Positions 17,447 to 25,381 of a stretch of DNA of 34,635 nucleotides are shown in pieces. Under the pieces are notes generated by a model, which did no database searches, had not been told where the DNA came from, and worked only from the letters and a program-made list of their open reading frames with translations. The stretch's first letter is position 1; each line of letters starts with the position of its first letter. The stretch is from Hyphomicrobiales bacterium (GTDB lineage: Bacteria > Pseudomonadota > Alphaproteobacteria > Rhizobiales > Methyloligellaceae). The position numbers and the translations under genes are program-made. The stretch lies in assembly GCA_021775575.1 (NCBI GenBank), contig JAJFHO010000010.1:1-34635 (forward strand), read 5' to 3'.

Positions 17447-18535
17447 GTGTTGTCCAAACGCAGATATTCCGATAATCGGGTGCCCGGCCGGATCATGCAT
17501 ATGATCCGCGCGCGGGCTATTGGCGGATTATGCACCCTGGCCGGCATGATCGCGGCCGCGACTGCCGTTCACGCCCAGGCGCCGCGCCCGCTTCAGGACG
17601 TTCCCTACCCAAGCCAGCAGCGTCAGGCCCAGCAGCGGCAGGCCTACCCGGCACAACAGCCCTCGGCCCATCAGCTGCGCTGCATGCAGCTGGAGCAGGA
17701 ACTGGCCAATGACTGGACCCGGCGCCAGCAGGGCCGCGATCAGTTGCCGCAGATCGAAGCGGAAATCCGGAAATACGACCGGGTTTACCAGCAGACGCAA
17801 AGACAAGTCGAACGCTCCGGCTGCTACAAGAGCAATTTTCTATTCGGCCGCTCTCTGGTTCGCACGCCGAAATGCATGCGGCTTCACCGCAAGGTGGAAG
17901 ATGCACGCAAGCGGCTTGCCAGCCTGCAGGAACAGAAGACCGCAGTACGCAATCCGCGCAGCCAGCGTCAACGCAAGGATGAGCTGATCAGTGCTCTGGC
18001 GCGCGCCGGATGCGGATCCCAATACCAGCAGGAATCCCGGCGGCGCGGCAATGATGGCGGCGGCTGGTTCACCAGCTTTTTCCAGGACGATTCCTACCGT
18101 ACTCGTCGCGAGGACCTTCAGACGTCACGGATCGAGCCCTTTGCAACCTACCGTACTTTGTGTGTCCGCACCTGCGACGGCTATTATTTTCCGGTCAGCT
18201 ACTCGACCCTGCCGAGCCGTTTTTCAACCGACATCGCCCAGTGCCAGAGCCAGTGCGCCGCGCCGGCCGAGCTGTTCGTATACCGCAATCCCGGCGAGGA
18301 GGCCGAGCAGGCGGTCTCCGCCGACGGGCGGACAGCCTATAACGACCTTCCCCATGCGTTTCGCTACCGCAAGGAATATGTGAAGGGCTGTTCCTGCAAG
18401 ACGGCGGAATACGACCCGGCCGAGATTGAGCTGGCGAACCAGAAGGCGGAAACCGAAGCCACCGACAAGAAGGCCGGGACCGTACCGAGCGGCAAGGTCG
18501 CGCAAGACCCGAAACAGGTGCCCCAGCAACAATAG
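17447..18535 (+). CDS. Secreted DUF2865-domain protein
   Basis: The protein has an N-terminal signal peptide (MIRARAIGGLCTLAGMIAA, then TAVHAQA as likely cleavage site), a Gln-rich stretch (SQQRQAQQRQAY), a coiled-coil-like region (about 75-185) and a C-terminal DUF2865 domain (about 230-330). The domain shows the family signature: cysteines in CVRTCDGYYFPVSY, then RFSTDIAQCQSQCAAPAELFVY, then GCSCK. These paired cysteines suggest disulfides in the periplasm. No function is known for DUF2865, which is largely restricted to Hyphomicrobiales. A GTG at 17447 with AGGAAAG upstream is used as start; ATG codons at 17495 and 17501 would place the signal peptide at the very N-terminus and are plausible alternatives. 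Confidence 0.8.
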   Translation: MLSKRRYSDNRVPGRIMHMIRARAIGGLCTLAGMIAAATAVHAQAPRPLQDVPYPSQQRQAQQRQAYPAQQPSAHQLRCMQLEQELANDWTRRQQGRDQLPQIEAEIRKYDRVYQQTQRQVERSGCYKSNFLFGRSLVRTPKCMRLHRKVEDARKRLASLQEQKTAVRNPRSQRQRKDELISALARAGCGSQYQQESRRRGNDGGGWFTSFFQDDSYRTRREDLQTSRIEPFATYRTLCVRTCDGYYFPVSYSTLPSRFSTDIAQCQSQCAAPAELFVYRNPGEEAEQAVSADGRTAYNDLPHAFRYRKEYVKGCSCKTAEYDPAEIELANQKAETEATDKKAGTVPSGKVAQDPKQVPQQQ

Positions 18536-18556
18536 GGCGACGCGGCCTCCACCTCT

Positions 18557-18643
18557 TTAAGCCTGAGAAGCAACTCGCTGGAGATTTTCTCTAAGCCGGT
18601 TTGTGACCGGAAAATGCCGATCACCGCGAAATGCCGTTTTTTG
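18557..18643 (-). pseudogene. Relic of a nadE 3' end
   Basis: Read on the minus strand this stretch encodes FRGDRHFPVTNRLRENL, which aligns with the last residues of the intact nadE product, FGRDRRYPITNKFRENL. The last 12 nt (AGAGAAAATCTC) are identical, and most other differences are conservative (Y/F, I/V, K/R, F/L). The relic reads on to QRVASQA and a TAA at 18559-18557. It lies 82 bp downstream of the matching nadE bases, in a different frame, with no ribosome-binding site or upstream part. It is best read as the leftover tail of a second nadE copy or a diverged local duplication. Confidence 0.6.
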
Positions 18644-18649
18644 ACTGTA

Positions 18650-18684
18650 AAACAAGTCTCTAGAGATTTTCTCTAAACTTGTTT
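18650..18684 (-). terminator. Nested hairpin over the nadE stop codon
   Basis: AAACAAGT (18650-18657) and ACTTGTTT (18677-18684) form an outer stem, and TAGAGA (18661-18666) with TCTCTA (18670-18675) an inner one around a TTT loop. On the minus strand the stem ends in CTTGTTTT, a short T-run. It covers the final nadE codons and could end that transcript, or protect its 3' end. Because it is AT-rich and overlaps coding sequence, the call is tentative. Confidence 0.45.
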
Positions 18685-20333
18685 GTAATCGGATAGCGCC
18701 GATCGCGGCCGAATATCCTCTCGGTGATCTTGACGCCCGGGGCCGCCTGCCGGCGCTTATATTCGGCGAGATAGAGCAGCCGCTCGACCTGTTTCACGAT
18801 TTCCCGCGCATGGCCGCGCGCGACGATGTCGTCAAGCGGCATCTCCTTCTCCACCAGGCATTCCAGAATATCGTCCAGCGCGTCATAGGGCGGCAGCGAA
18901 TCCTGGTCCGTCTGATTCTCCTTCAGCTCCGCCGTCGGCGCCTTGGTGATGATATTTTCCGGGATGACAATCGTCTCCGGACCAAGACACGCCTTGGGGC
19001 GCGCGCCGTTACGGTATCGCGACAGGGCATAGACCTGCGTCTTGTAGAGATCCTTGATCGGGTTGAAGCCCCCGTTCATATCGCCATAGAGCGTGGCGTA
19101 GCCGACCGAGACCTCCGACTTGTTGCCCGTCGTCACCAGCATCGTTCCGAACTTGTTGGAAATAGCCATCAGCAGCGTCCCGCGGGCGCGGGACTGGATA
19201 TTCTCCTCCGCCGTGTCGGGCGGCAGCGCGTCGAACAGCGGTTCAAGGCTGTCGCTGAAACCATCGACCGGTTTATGGATCGGTACGATGTCATAGCGCA
19301 CGCCGAGCGCTTCGGCGCATTGGGCCGCGTCATTCAGGCTTTCGTTGCTGGTGAAGGTATAGGGCAGCATGACGCAATGGACCTTGTCGGCCCCGAGCGC
19401 ATCGACCGACATGGCGGCGCACAGCGCGGAATCGATGCCGCCGGAGAGGCCAAGAACGACGCCAGGGAAGCCATTTTTCGAGACATAATCCCGCAAGCCC
19501 GTGATACAGGCGAGGTAATAGGCCTCCTCCTCCTCCTCCAGCGTGGCGAGTTCGCCCCGCTCGCAGCGCCAGCCATTTTCACCGCGGCGCCAGTCGCTCA
19601 CCTGCACGCCTTCTTCCCAAGCCGGCATCTGCAGGGCCAGGGTCGAATCCGCGTTGAGGGTGAATGAGCCGCCATCGAAGACGAGTTCGTCCTGGCCGCC
19701 GACCTGGTTGACATAGACCATCGGCAGTTGCGTCTCCGCCACCCGTGCCACGGCTTCGTTCATGCGCCGGTCGAGCTTGTGGCGCGAATAAGGCGAACCG
19801 TTCGGTACGATCAGCAATTCAGCGCCGGTCTCCATCAGGCACTCGCACACCTCCTCGCGCCAGATATCCTCGCAAATCGGAACACCCAGCCGAACGCCCC
19901 GGAAATTGACGGGACCCGGCAGCGGACCGGACGCAAATACCCGTTTCTCGTCGAATACCCCGTAATTGGGCAGATCATTCTTGAAGCGCACGGCCGCCAC
20001 CTCGCCGCCCTCGAGCAGCGCGACCGCGTTATAGACCTCTCCCGCCTCCGCCCAGGGAGCGCCGATCAACATGGCGGGGCCGCCATCGGCGGTGTCCTTC
20101 GCGAGCGCCTCGACGGCGGCGCGCGTGGCCGCCAGAAACGACGGTTTAAGGACGAGATCTTCAGGCGGGTATCCGGAGATAAACAGCTCGGTGAAGACGA
20201 CAAGATCGGCCTTCAGCTCAACCGCCCGGCCGCGGGCCTCCCTCGCCTTGCCGGCATTGCCGCCGATATCGCCGACCAGCGGATTAAGCTGCGCGAGTGC
20301 GATCCGGATTCTGTTGTTCACCTTTGTCGGCAT
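18660..20333 (-). CDS. nadE: Glutamine-dependent NAD+ synthetase
   Basis: NadE amidates nicotinic acid adenine dinucleotide to NAD+ using ammonia from glutamine. The 557-residue protein has an N-terminal nitrilase-type glutaminase with the expected triad E49 (FTELFISGYPPEDL), K118 (RFKNDLPNYG) and C154 (VPICEDIW), then a synthetase domain with the PPi loop SGGIDS (297-302) and KAPTAEL. Start at 20333 gives the family opening IRIALAQLNPLVGDIGGN; a frame to 20369 adds 12 unlikely residues. No strong Shine-Dalgarno sequence is visible. It follows the DAHP synthase gene on the same strand, but a strong hairpin lies between them, so it probably has its own promoter. A partial second copy of its tail lies downstream. 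Confidence 0.94.
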   Translation of the reverse strand: MPTKVNNRIRIALAQLNPLVGDIGGNAGKAREARGRAVELKADLVVFTELFISGYPPEDLVLKPSFLAATRAAVEALAKDTADGGPAMLIGAPWAEAGEVYNAVALLEGGEVAAVRFKNDLPNYGVFDEKRVFASGPLPGPVNFRGVRLGVPICEDIWREEVCECLMETGAELLIVPNGSPYSRHKLDRRMNEAVARVAETQLPMVYVNQVGGQDELVFDGGSFTLNADSTLALQMPAWEEGVQVSDWRRGENGWRCERGELATLEEEEEAYYLACITGLRDYVSKNGFPGVVLGLSGGIDSALCAAMSVDALGADKVHCVMLPYTFTSNESLNDAAQCAEALGVRYDIVPIHKPVDGFSDSLEPLFDALPPDTAEENIQSRARGTLLMAISNKFGTMLVTTGNKSEVSVGYATLYGDMNGGFNPIKDLYKTQVYALSRYRNGARPKACLGPETIVIPENIITKAPTAELKENQTDQDSLPPYDALDDILECLVEKEMPLDDIVARGHAREIVKQVERLLYLAEYKRRQAAPGVKITERIFGRDRRYPITNKFRENL

Positions 20334-20369
20334 GGGCGCACAGTAACGGCGGCTTGTGGCCGCGCGCAA

Positions 20370-20399
20370 GACAGCCGGCTTGAAGAAAAGCCGGCTGTC
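20370..20399 (-). terminator. Strong hairpin after the DAHP synthase gene
   Basis: A perfect 12-bp inverted repeat, GACAGCCGGCTT (20370-20381) and AAGCCGGCTGTC (20388-20399), closes on a 6-nt loop 33 nt beyond the DAHP synthase stop. No long T-tract follows on the minus strand (TTGCG), so it is a terminator or 3'-stabilising hairpin of moderate certainty. It lies in the 99-bp gap before nadE. Confidence 0.65.
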
Positions 20400-20432
20400 C
20401 GCGGGATTAAATGGGCAATAGAGACGGGTCCG

Positions 20433-21827
20433 CTAGCTGGCGGCCAGACGCGGCCGCGACGTTTCCATTGCGTCGCGATCCTTTTTCAGCCGGCCCGCGA
20501 TAAGAAATGCCAATTCCAGCGCCTGATCGGAATTCAGCCGCGGATCGCAATGGGTGTGATACCGGGCCGAAAGGTCGGTCTCGGTAACCTCCCGTGCGCC
20601 ACCGATGCATTCGGTGACATTCTGCCCCGTCATCTCCAGATGGATGCCGCCGGGATGGGTTCCTTCGGCGCGGTGGATGTCGAAGAAGGATTCGACCTCG
20701 CGCAGAATGAGATCGAATGGCCGGGTCTTGTAGCCGGTGGCCGCCTTGATGGTGTTGCCATGCATCGGGTCGCAGGACCACACGACCGACTTCCCTTCCC
20801 GCTCGACCGCCTGGATCATCGCCGGCAAATGCTTGCCCGCATTCTCCGCGCCATAGCGGCAGATCAGGGTCAGCCTGCCCGGCTCGTTCTCGGGATTGAG
20901 GATATCGATCAGCTGGAGCAGCTCATCGGACCCAAGCGACGGCCCGCATTTTACGCCGATCGGATTTTTAACACCGCGGGCGAATTCGATATGGCCATGA
21001 TCGAGCTGGCGGGTGCGATCGCCGATCCACAGGAAATGGCCGGTCGTGGCATACCAGTCGCCGGAGGTGGAATCGACGCGGGTAAAAGCTTCCTCGTAAC
21101 CAAGCAAAAGCGCTTCATGGCTGGTGAAGATTTCCGTCATCCGCAATTGCGGCGTATTTTGCGGCGTCAGTCCGCAAGCACGCATGAAATTCAGGCATTC
21201 CGAAATGCGGTCCGCGATTTCCTCATAATGCTTTACGGCCGGACCATCTTTCAGAAAGCCGAGATTCCACTGATGCACATGGTCGAGATTGGCGTAACCG
21301 CCCTGCGCCAGCGCCCGCAATAAATTCAGCGTCGCCGCCGATTGACGATAGGCTTCGATCTGACGCCGGGGATCGGGCATTCGCGCATCTTCGGTGAACT
21401 CGATTTCGTTCACGATATCACCGCGATAGCTCGGCAACTCGATATCTCCCTTGACCTCGAAGGACGACGAGCGCGGCTTGGCGAACTGGCCGGCGACGCG
21501 GCCGAGTTTCACGACCGGACAACCGCCGGCGAAGGTCAGGACAACCGCCATCTGGAGCAGGACGCGGAAAAAATCACGAATATTGTTGGGTCCGTGCTCG
21601 GCGAAGCTCTCCGCGCAATCGCCACCTTGCAGCAAGAAGCCCTCGCCTCCGGCAACCGCGGCAAGCTTCCTCTTGAGCTGGCGCGCCTCGCCTGCGAAAA
21701 CCAGCGGCGGGAAGGTCGCCAGCTTGGTTTCAGCGGCTTCCAGCGCTTTCTGGTCCGGATAATCCGGTATTTGCACATAAGGTCTCGATCGCCAACTGTC
21801 GGGAGACCAATCTGCCTTCGTGGCCAT
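20433..21827 (-). CDS. Class II 3-deoxy-7-phosphoheptulonate (DAHP) synthase
   Basis: This enzyme joins phosphoenolpyruvate and erythrose 4-phosphate in the first step of aromatic amino-acid synthesis. The 464-residue sequence is the class II (plant/actinobacterial/Pseudomonas AroA-II) type: [19 protein letters not shown] at the start, the metal-site [26 protein letters not shown], and C-terminal [18 protein letters not shown] and [16 protein letters not shown]. It is unrelated to class I AroFGH in sequence. GGAG lies about 10 nt before the ATG. A promoter candidate lies upstream at 21900-21928 and a strong hairpin follows the stop. Feedback residues cannot be assigned from sequence alone. 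Confidence 0.93.
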   Translation of the reverse strand: MATKADWSPDSWRSRPYVQIPDYPDQKALEAAETKLATFPPLVFAGEARQLKRKLAAVAGGEGFLLQGGDCAESFAEHGPNNIRDFFRVLLQMAVVLTFAGGCPVVKLGRVAGQFAKPRSSSFEVKGDIELPSYRGDIVNEIEFTEDARMPDPRRQIEAYRQSAATLNLLRALAQGGYANLDHVHQWNLGFLKDGPAVKHYEEIADRISECLNFMRACGLTPQNTPQLRMTEIFTSHEALLLGYEEAFTRVDSTSGDWYATTGHFLWIGDRTRQLDHGHIEFARGVKNPIGVKCGPSLGSDELLQLIDILNPENEPGRLTLICRYGAENAGKHLPAMIQAVEREGKSVVWSCDPMHGNTIKAATGYKTRPFDLILREVESFFDIHRAEGTHPGGIHLEMTGQNVTECIGGAREVTETDLSARYHTHCDPRLNSDQALELAFLIAGRLKKDRDAMETSRPRLAAS

Positions 21828-21899
21828 GACTCACATACTCCGGTAAATTCGGGCCGGGTTGCGGGACAACGCGGCGTCCACAATCCCGATGGAATTGGC

Positions 21900-21928
21900 T
21901 ATATAGGCCATCGTCCCGAATGTGACTA
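21900..21928 (-). promoter_or_regulatory. Candidate promoter of the DAHP synthase gene
   Basis: On the minus strand TAGTCA (21928-21923) and TATATA (21905-21900) are 17 bp apart, matching the spacing of sigma70 promoters and the alphaproteobacterial CTATAT-type -10. The -35 match is 4 of 6. It lies about 73 bp before the start codon. Confidence 0.35.
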
Positions 21929-21992
21929 GGTCATGAACAGGTTAAACTCGGGCCGTCCACGCGATTCCCTCCGTTAGCCACGAGACAGCATC

Positions 21993-22724
21993 ATGCCCGT
22001 AACACCACCCCTGGAACACAGCCATACGCCGGAGGAAATCGCCAGCCGGCTCAGCGACGGACCGAGGATCAGTTATCTGCGCGACTGGGTTTATGGAGGC
22101 ATCGACGGTACGGTAACGACATTCGCGATTGTTGCCGGCGCTGCCGGCGCGGAACTCTCCAACCGCTACCTGCTCATTCTCGGCGCGGCAAACCTGCTTG
22201 CCGACGGTTTTTCGATGGCCGCCGCCAACTATTCGGGAACCAAGGCGGAGATCGAGGAATACATCCATATCCGCGATATGGAAAAGCGCCATATCGAATT
22301 GGAACCGGACGGCGAGCGCGAGGAGGTCAGGCAGATCTTCGCCGGCAAGGGGTTCAAGGGGACAATGCTGGATCAGGCGGTGGATATCATCACCGAACAG
22401 CATGAACGCTGGATCGACACCATGATGACCGAGGAGCACGGTCTGCCGCCGGTCAGCCGTTCTCCGTTGCGCGCCGGAATGCTGACCTTCATCGCCTTTG
22501 TGGTCTGTGGATTTCTGCCCATCGCTCCCTTCATCATCGGAATCAAGGCCAGCTTAAGCGCGTCGGTTGTTATGGCTGGGCTCACTTTTTTCCTGATCGG
22601 CTCGATGCGCAGCCGCTGGTCGCCGGTCAAATGGTGGTATGCAGGCTCGGAAACGCTCATTATCGGCCTTGCCTCGGCGGCCGTGGCCTATCTTGTCGGC
22701 GACTTCCTGCGGCAGATTGTATGA
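21993..22724 (+). CDS. VIT1/CCC1-family iron/manganese transporter
   Basis: The 243-residue protein has the family signature YGGIDGTVTTFAIVAGA in TM1 (D38 in the substrate pathway), TM2 with ADGFSMAAANY (conserved D71 and M75), then a charged cytosolic segment (about 84-150) rich in Glu, His and Met, and three further helices (about 162-183, 189-205, 218-236). In plant VIT1 the equivalent Glu/Met segment collects ferrous iron before export. The bacterial role is likely Fe(II) or Mn(II) detoxification. It begins a rightward group with the YbdK-like ligase (46-nt gap) and a crotonase gene, divergent from DAHP synthase. Confidence 0.87.
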   Translation: MPVTPPLEHSHTPEEIASRLSDGPRISYLRDWVYGGIDGTVTTFAIVAGAAGAELSNRYLLILGAANLLADGFSMAAANYSGTKAEIEEYIHIRDMEKRHIELEPDGEREEVRQIFAGKGFKGTMLDQAVDIITEQHERWIDTMMTEEHGLPPVSRSPLRAGMLTFIAFVVCGFLPIAPFIIGIKASLSASVVMAGLTFFLIGSMRSRWSPVKWWYAGSETLIIGLASAAVAYLVGDFLRQIV

Positions 22725-22770
22725 CCTGCGTCATTCCTCCCGCAACGCGACTTGTGAGACCCAAAAACCC

Positions 22771-23910
22771 ATGACCCAGAAACACCCTTCATTCACGATC
22801 GGCATCGAGGAGGAATATCTGCTCGTGGACCGTGAGACCCGCGATCTTGTGCCCGACGCTCCCGATGATCTGCTGGACAAGTGCCAGGCGGCGCTGGAAG
22901 AAGGCCAGGTCAGCCCGGAATTCCTGCGCTCGCAAATCGAGGTCGGCACCAGGGTGTGCGAAACCCTTGCGGCCGCGCGCGAAGAGCTTCGTCATTTGCG
23001 GGCGACGGTTGCGCGCATCTCGGCGAATTACGGCCTGGCGCCAATGGCCGCTTCGACGCATCCCTTCGCGAAGTGGAGCGGACAGCACCATACCGACAAG
23101 GAACGCTACAATATTCTAGCCAGGGACCTGCAGGTCGTGGCGCGGCGCATGGTTATCTGCGGCATGCATGTCCATGTCGGTCTGGACGATGACGATCTGA
23201 GGGTCGACATTATGAACCAGGCGTCATATTTCCTGCCCCACCTGCTCGCGCTGTCAACCTCGTCGCCATTCTGGCAGGGGGAGATGACCGGCCTGAAATC
23301 CTATCGCCTGTCGGTTTTCGACGAATTGCCACGCACCGGCATACCCGAGCAGTTTTCGGGTTTTCGGGAATATGAACGCACGATCAATGTGCTGGTGAGT
23401 GCCGGTCTGATCGAGGATGCCACCAAGATCTGGTGGGATCTGCGGCCCAGCGCGCGCTTCCCGACAATCGAGATGCGGGTTACGGATGTCTGTCCGCAGC
23501 TCGACGACACGATCGCCATTGCAGCCCTGTTTGTTTGCATCTGCCGGATGCTGTACAGGCTGCGCCGCCGGAACCAGCGCTGGCGCTACTATTCGCCTTT
23601 TCTGATCAATGAAAACCGCTGGCGGGCCCAGCGTTACGGCTGTGACGAGGGAATGGTCGATTACGGCCGGGGCGAAATTGTCCCCTTCAGCGAACTTCTT
23701 GAAGAGCTGGTGGAGCTGATCGCGGAAGATATAGAATATTTCGACTGCAGGGACGATGTCGCCCATGCCCGCTCGATCGTCGCAAACGGCACCAGCGCCG
23801 ACCGGCAGATCACCCGCTACAAGTCACTGATAGACGCGGGATCGACTGAGGAAGACGCACTCAAATGCGTGGTCGACGGCCTCGTCGAGGAAACACAACT
23901 GGGGGTTTGA
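22771..23910 (+). CDS. YbdK-like carboxylate-amine ligase (glutamate-cysteine ligase type 2 fold)
   Basis: The 379-residue protein has the GCS2 family opening FTIGIEEEYLLVD (8-20), the Arg/His-rich RMVICGMHVHVGL (126-138) and the C-terminal RYKSLIDAGSTEEDALK. E. coli YbdK has weak gamma-glutamylcysteine synthetase activity in vitro, and relatives join glutamate or other acids to amines using ATP, so the physiological substrate is open. The ATG at 22771 is used because the motif begins 8 residues later; an upstream start at 22639 would overlap the VIT gene by 86 nt and has no support. It is followed 15 nt later by the crotonase gene. Confidence 0.87.
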   Translation: MTQKHPSFTIGIEEEYLLVDRETRDLVPDAPDDLLDKCQAALEEGQVSPEFLRSQIEVGTRVCETLAAAREELRHLRATVARISANYGLAPMAASTHPFAKWSGQHHTDKERYNILARDLQVVARRMVICGMHVHVGLDDDDLRVDIMNQASYFLPHLLALSTSSPFWQGEMTGLKSYRLSVFDELPRTGIPEQFSGFREYERTINVLVSAGLIEDATKIWWDLRPSARFPTIEMRVTDVCPQLDDTIAIAALFVCICRMLYRLRRRNQRWRYYSPFLINENRWRAQRYGCDEGMVDYGRGEIVPFSELLEELVELIAEDIEYFDCRDDVAHARSIVANGTSADRQITRYKSLIDAGSTEEDALKCVVDGLVEETQLGV

Positions 23911-23925
23911 CCTTGGGAGGCAGAT

Positions 23926-24714
23926 TTGAGCGAGACGGTACGCTATGAGCGCGAGGGACCCGTGGGCAGCATTGTCCTCGACAGACCACCCCTCAATCTG
24001 ATCGACAGGACATTTCTCGACCAGCTGATAGCCGCGTTCGGCCAGGCGAAGGCCGATACGAAATGCCGCGCCATTATTCTCGAAAGCGCCCTGTCCACCA
24101 TGTTCTGCGCGGGGCTCGACCTCAAGGCGCTGCGCGGCTGGGACGAGGTTGAACTCAGGTCGATCCTGAACATGCTCTATCTCGATATCATGGACATGCA
24201 AGCGGGCCTCGGCAAACCGACCATCGCGGCCCCCGCGGGCACGGTTCGCGGCGGCGGCATAACGCTGTGTATCCAGTGCGACGTGATTGTGCCGGACGCC
24301 GGGGTTGACTTTGCCTATTCGGAAATCGACGCCGGGCTCCTGCCCGCCATTCACCTCTCCCACCTGCCCAGGCTTGGCGGACGGCATCGCGCCTTCGTGC
24401 CACTGTTCACCGGCAGGGCATTCGGCGCGGAGGAAGCGCTCCGGCTCGGCCTTGTCGAAGCTATCGCACCGGCCGGGACGGCGGGCGCGGTGGCGCGCGA
24501 ACTGGCCCATGAATTCGCAAGCAAGTCGTCCACCGCAATGCGGCTTGGCCGGGATGCCTTTCACCGGGTCAACGACCGCGGGCACAGACAGGCCGTCATC
24601 GATGTGATCGAGACATTTATACAAGCACGTTTCAGCGCCGACGGCGAAGAAGGCGTCGCGGCATTTACGGCGAAACGCGCACCTGTATGGCGGGATCGGG
24701 AGGCGTCCCGGTGA
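23926..24714 (+). CDS. Crotonase-superfamily protein, enoyl-CoA isomerase-like
   Basis: The 262-residue protein begins at a TTG preceded by a strong GGGAGG (23914-23919), which decides this unusual start. Crotonase elements are LDRPPLNLID, the oxyanion-loop FCAGLDLKAL (60-69), and AGTVRGGGITL (104-114). The first catalytic glutamate of enoyl-CoA hydratases is replaced by T113, while the second is kept as E133 in YSEIDAGLLP. A single glutamate at that place is the pattern of mitochondrial delta3,delta2-enoyl-CoA isomerases, so isomerisation of unsaturated acyl-CoA is more likely than hydration; this is inferred from alignment by eye. It ends the VIT/ligase group and converges on the sugar transferase gene. 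Confidence 0.85.
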   Translation: MSETVRYEREGPVGSIVLDRPPLNLIDRTFLDQLIAAFGQAKADTKCRAIILESALSTMFCAGLDLKALRGWDEVELRSILNMLYLDIMDMQAGLGKPTIAAPAGTVRGGGITLCIQCDVIVPDAGVDFAYSEIDAGLLPAIHLSHLPRLGGRHRAFVPLFTGRAFGAEEALRLGLVEAIAPAGTAGAVARELAHEFASKSSTAMRLGRDAFHRVNDRGHRQAVIDVIETFIQARFSADGEEGVAAFTAKRAPVWRDREASR

Positions 24715-24749
24715 CGATGCGCCGGATCCGCCCGCAAACCGGTTACGAA

Positions 24750-25367
24750 TTAGCCGCGCTTCCGCGGATCGGAAGATCCCCCGCTCCCGGCAAAGGGCGG
24801 CATGGTGACATGGCCTGGCGCGGAAATACCATGACCGGTCACGACGCTTGCCAGGGTTCGCGCCAGTATCTTGATGTCGAGCCATAGCGACTGATTGTCG
24901 ACATACCAGACGTCGAAAGCGAATTTTTCCTCCCATGAAATTGCGTTGCGTCCGTTCACTTGCGCCCAGCCGGTAATTCCCGGACGCACTTCGTGACGCC
25001 GTGCCTGTTCCGGCGAATAGAGCGGCAGATACTCCATCAGCAGCGGCCGTGGGCCAACAAGGCTCATGTCGCCTTTCAGCACATTCCAGAATTCCGGCAA
25101 TTCGTCGAGGCTGGTGGCGCGAAGAACCCGGCCGAGCCGCGTCAGGCGGTCCGCGTCGGTGAGCGACATCCCCTTTCCGCCGCGCACTTGCGTCATCGTC
25201 CGGAATTTTACGATGCGAAAGAGAGCGCCGTTACGGCCCGGGCGTTCCTGGGTGAAAAAAACCGGACTGCCGAGCTTTACCCTCACAAGAACGCCAACCA
25301 GCAGGCCGACCGGCAAAACAAGCGGTGCGCCCAGCAATGTCGCAAAAATATCGAAAAGGCGTTTCAC
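24750..25367 (-). CDS. PglC-type sugar-phosphate transferase (bacterial sugar transferase family)
   Basis: The 205-residue protein is a minimal monotopic phosphoglycosyl transferase, moving a sugar phosphate from a nucleotide sugar to undecaprenyl phosphate at the start of a surface-glycan pathway. It has one N-terminal re-entrant hydrophobic segment (about 4-30), then KFRTM (54-58), catalytic D88-E89 in SLDELPEFWNVL, GDMSLVGPRPLL (99-110) and RPGITGWAQVNGRN (128-141). The start is a GTG at 25367 (GAGAG 12 nt upstream); another GTG at 25376 is possible. A much longer upstream frame is a shadow of the SDR gene. It starts 14 nt after the SDR stop and is probably co-transcribed with it. No other glycan genes are near. 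Confidence 0.85.
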   Translation of the reverse strand: MKRLFDIFATLLGAPLVLPVGLLVGVLVRVKLGSPVFFTQERPGRNGALFRIVKFRTMTQVRGGKGMSLTDADRLTRLGRVLRATSLDELPEFWNVLKGDMSLVGPRPLLMEYLPLYSPEQARRHEVRPGITGWAQVNGRNAISWEEKFAFDVWYVDNQSLWLDIKILARTLASVVTGHGISAPGHVTMPPFAGSGGSSDPRKRG

Positions 25368-25381
25368 CAAAGCCACATCTC

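Noticed and set aside
19728-21323. Long plus-strand open frame of 531 codons
   Set aside because: It lies antisense to nadE and DAHP synthase, whose motifs are complete; its translation is Arg/His/Asp-rich with no domain. Such shadows are expected in GC-rich DNA.
23824-24936. Minus-strand open frame of 370 codons
   Set aside because: It is antisense to the crotonase gene and the end of the ligase gene; no ribosome-binding site or domain.
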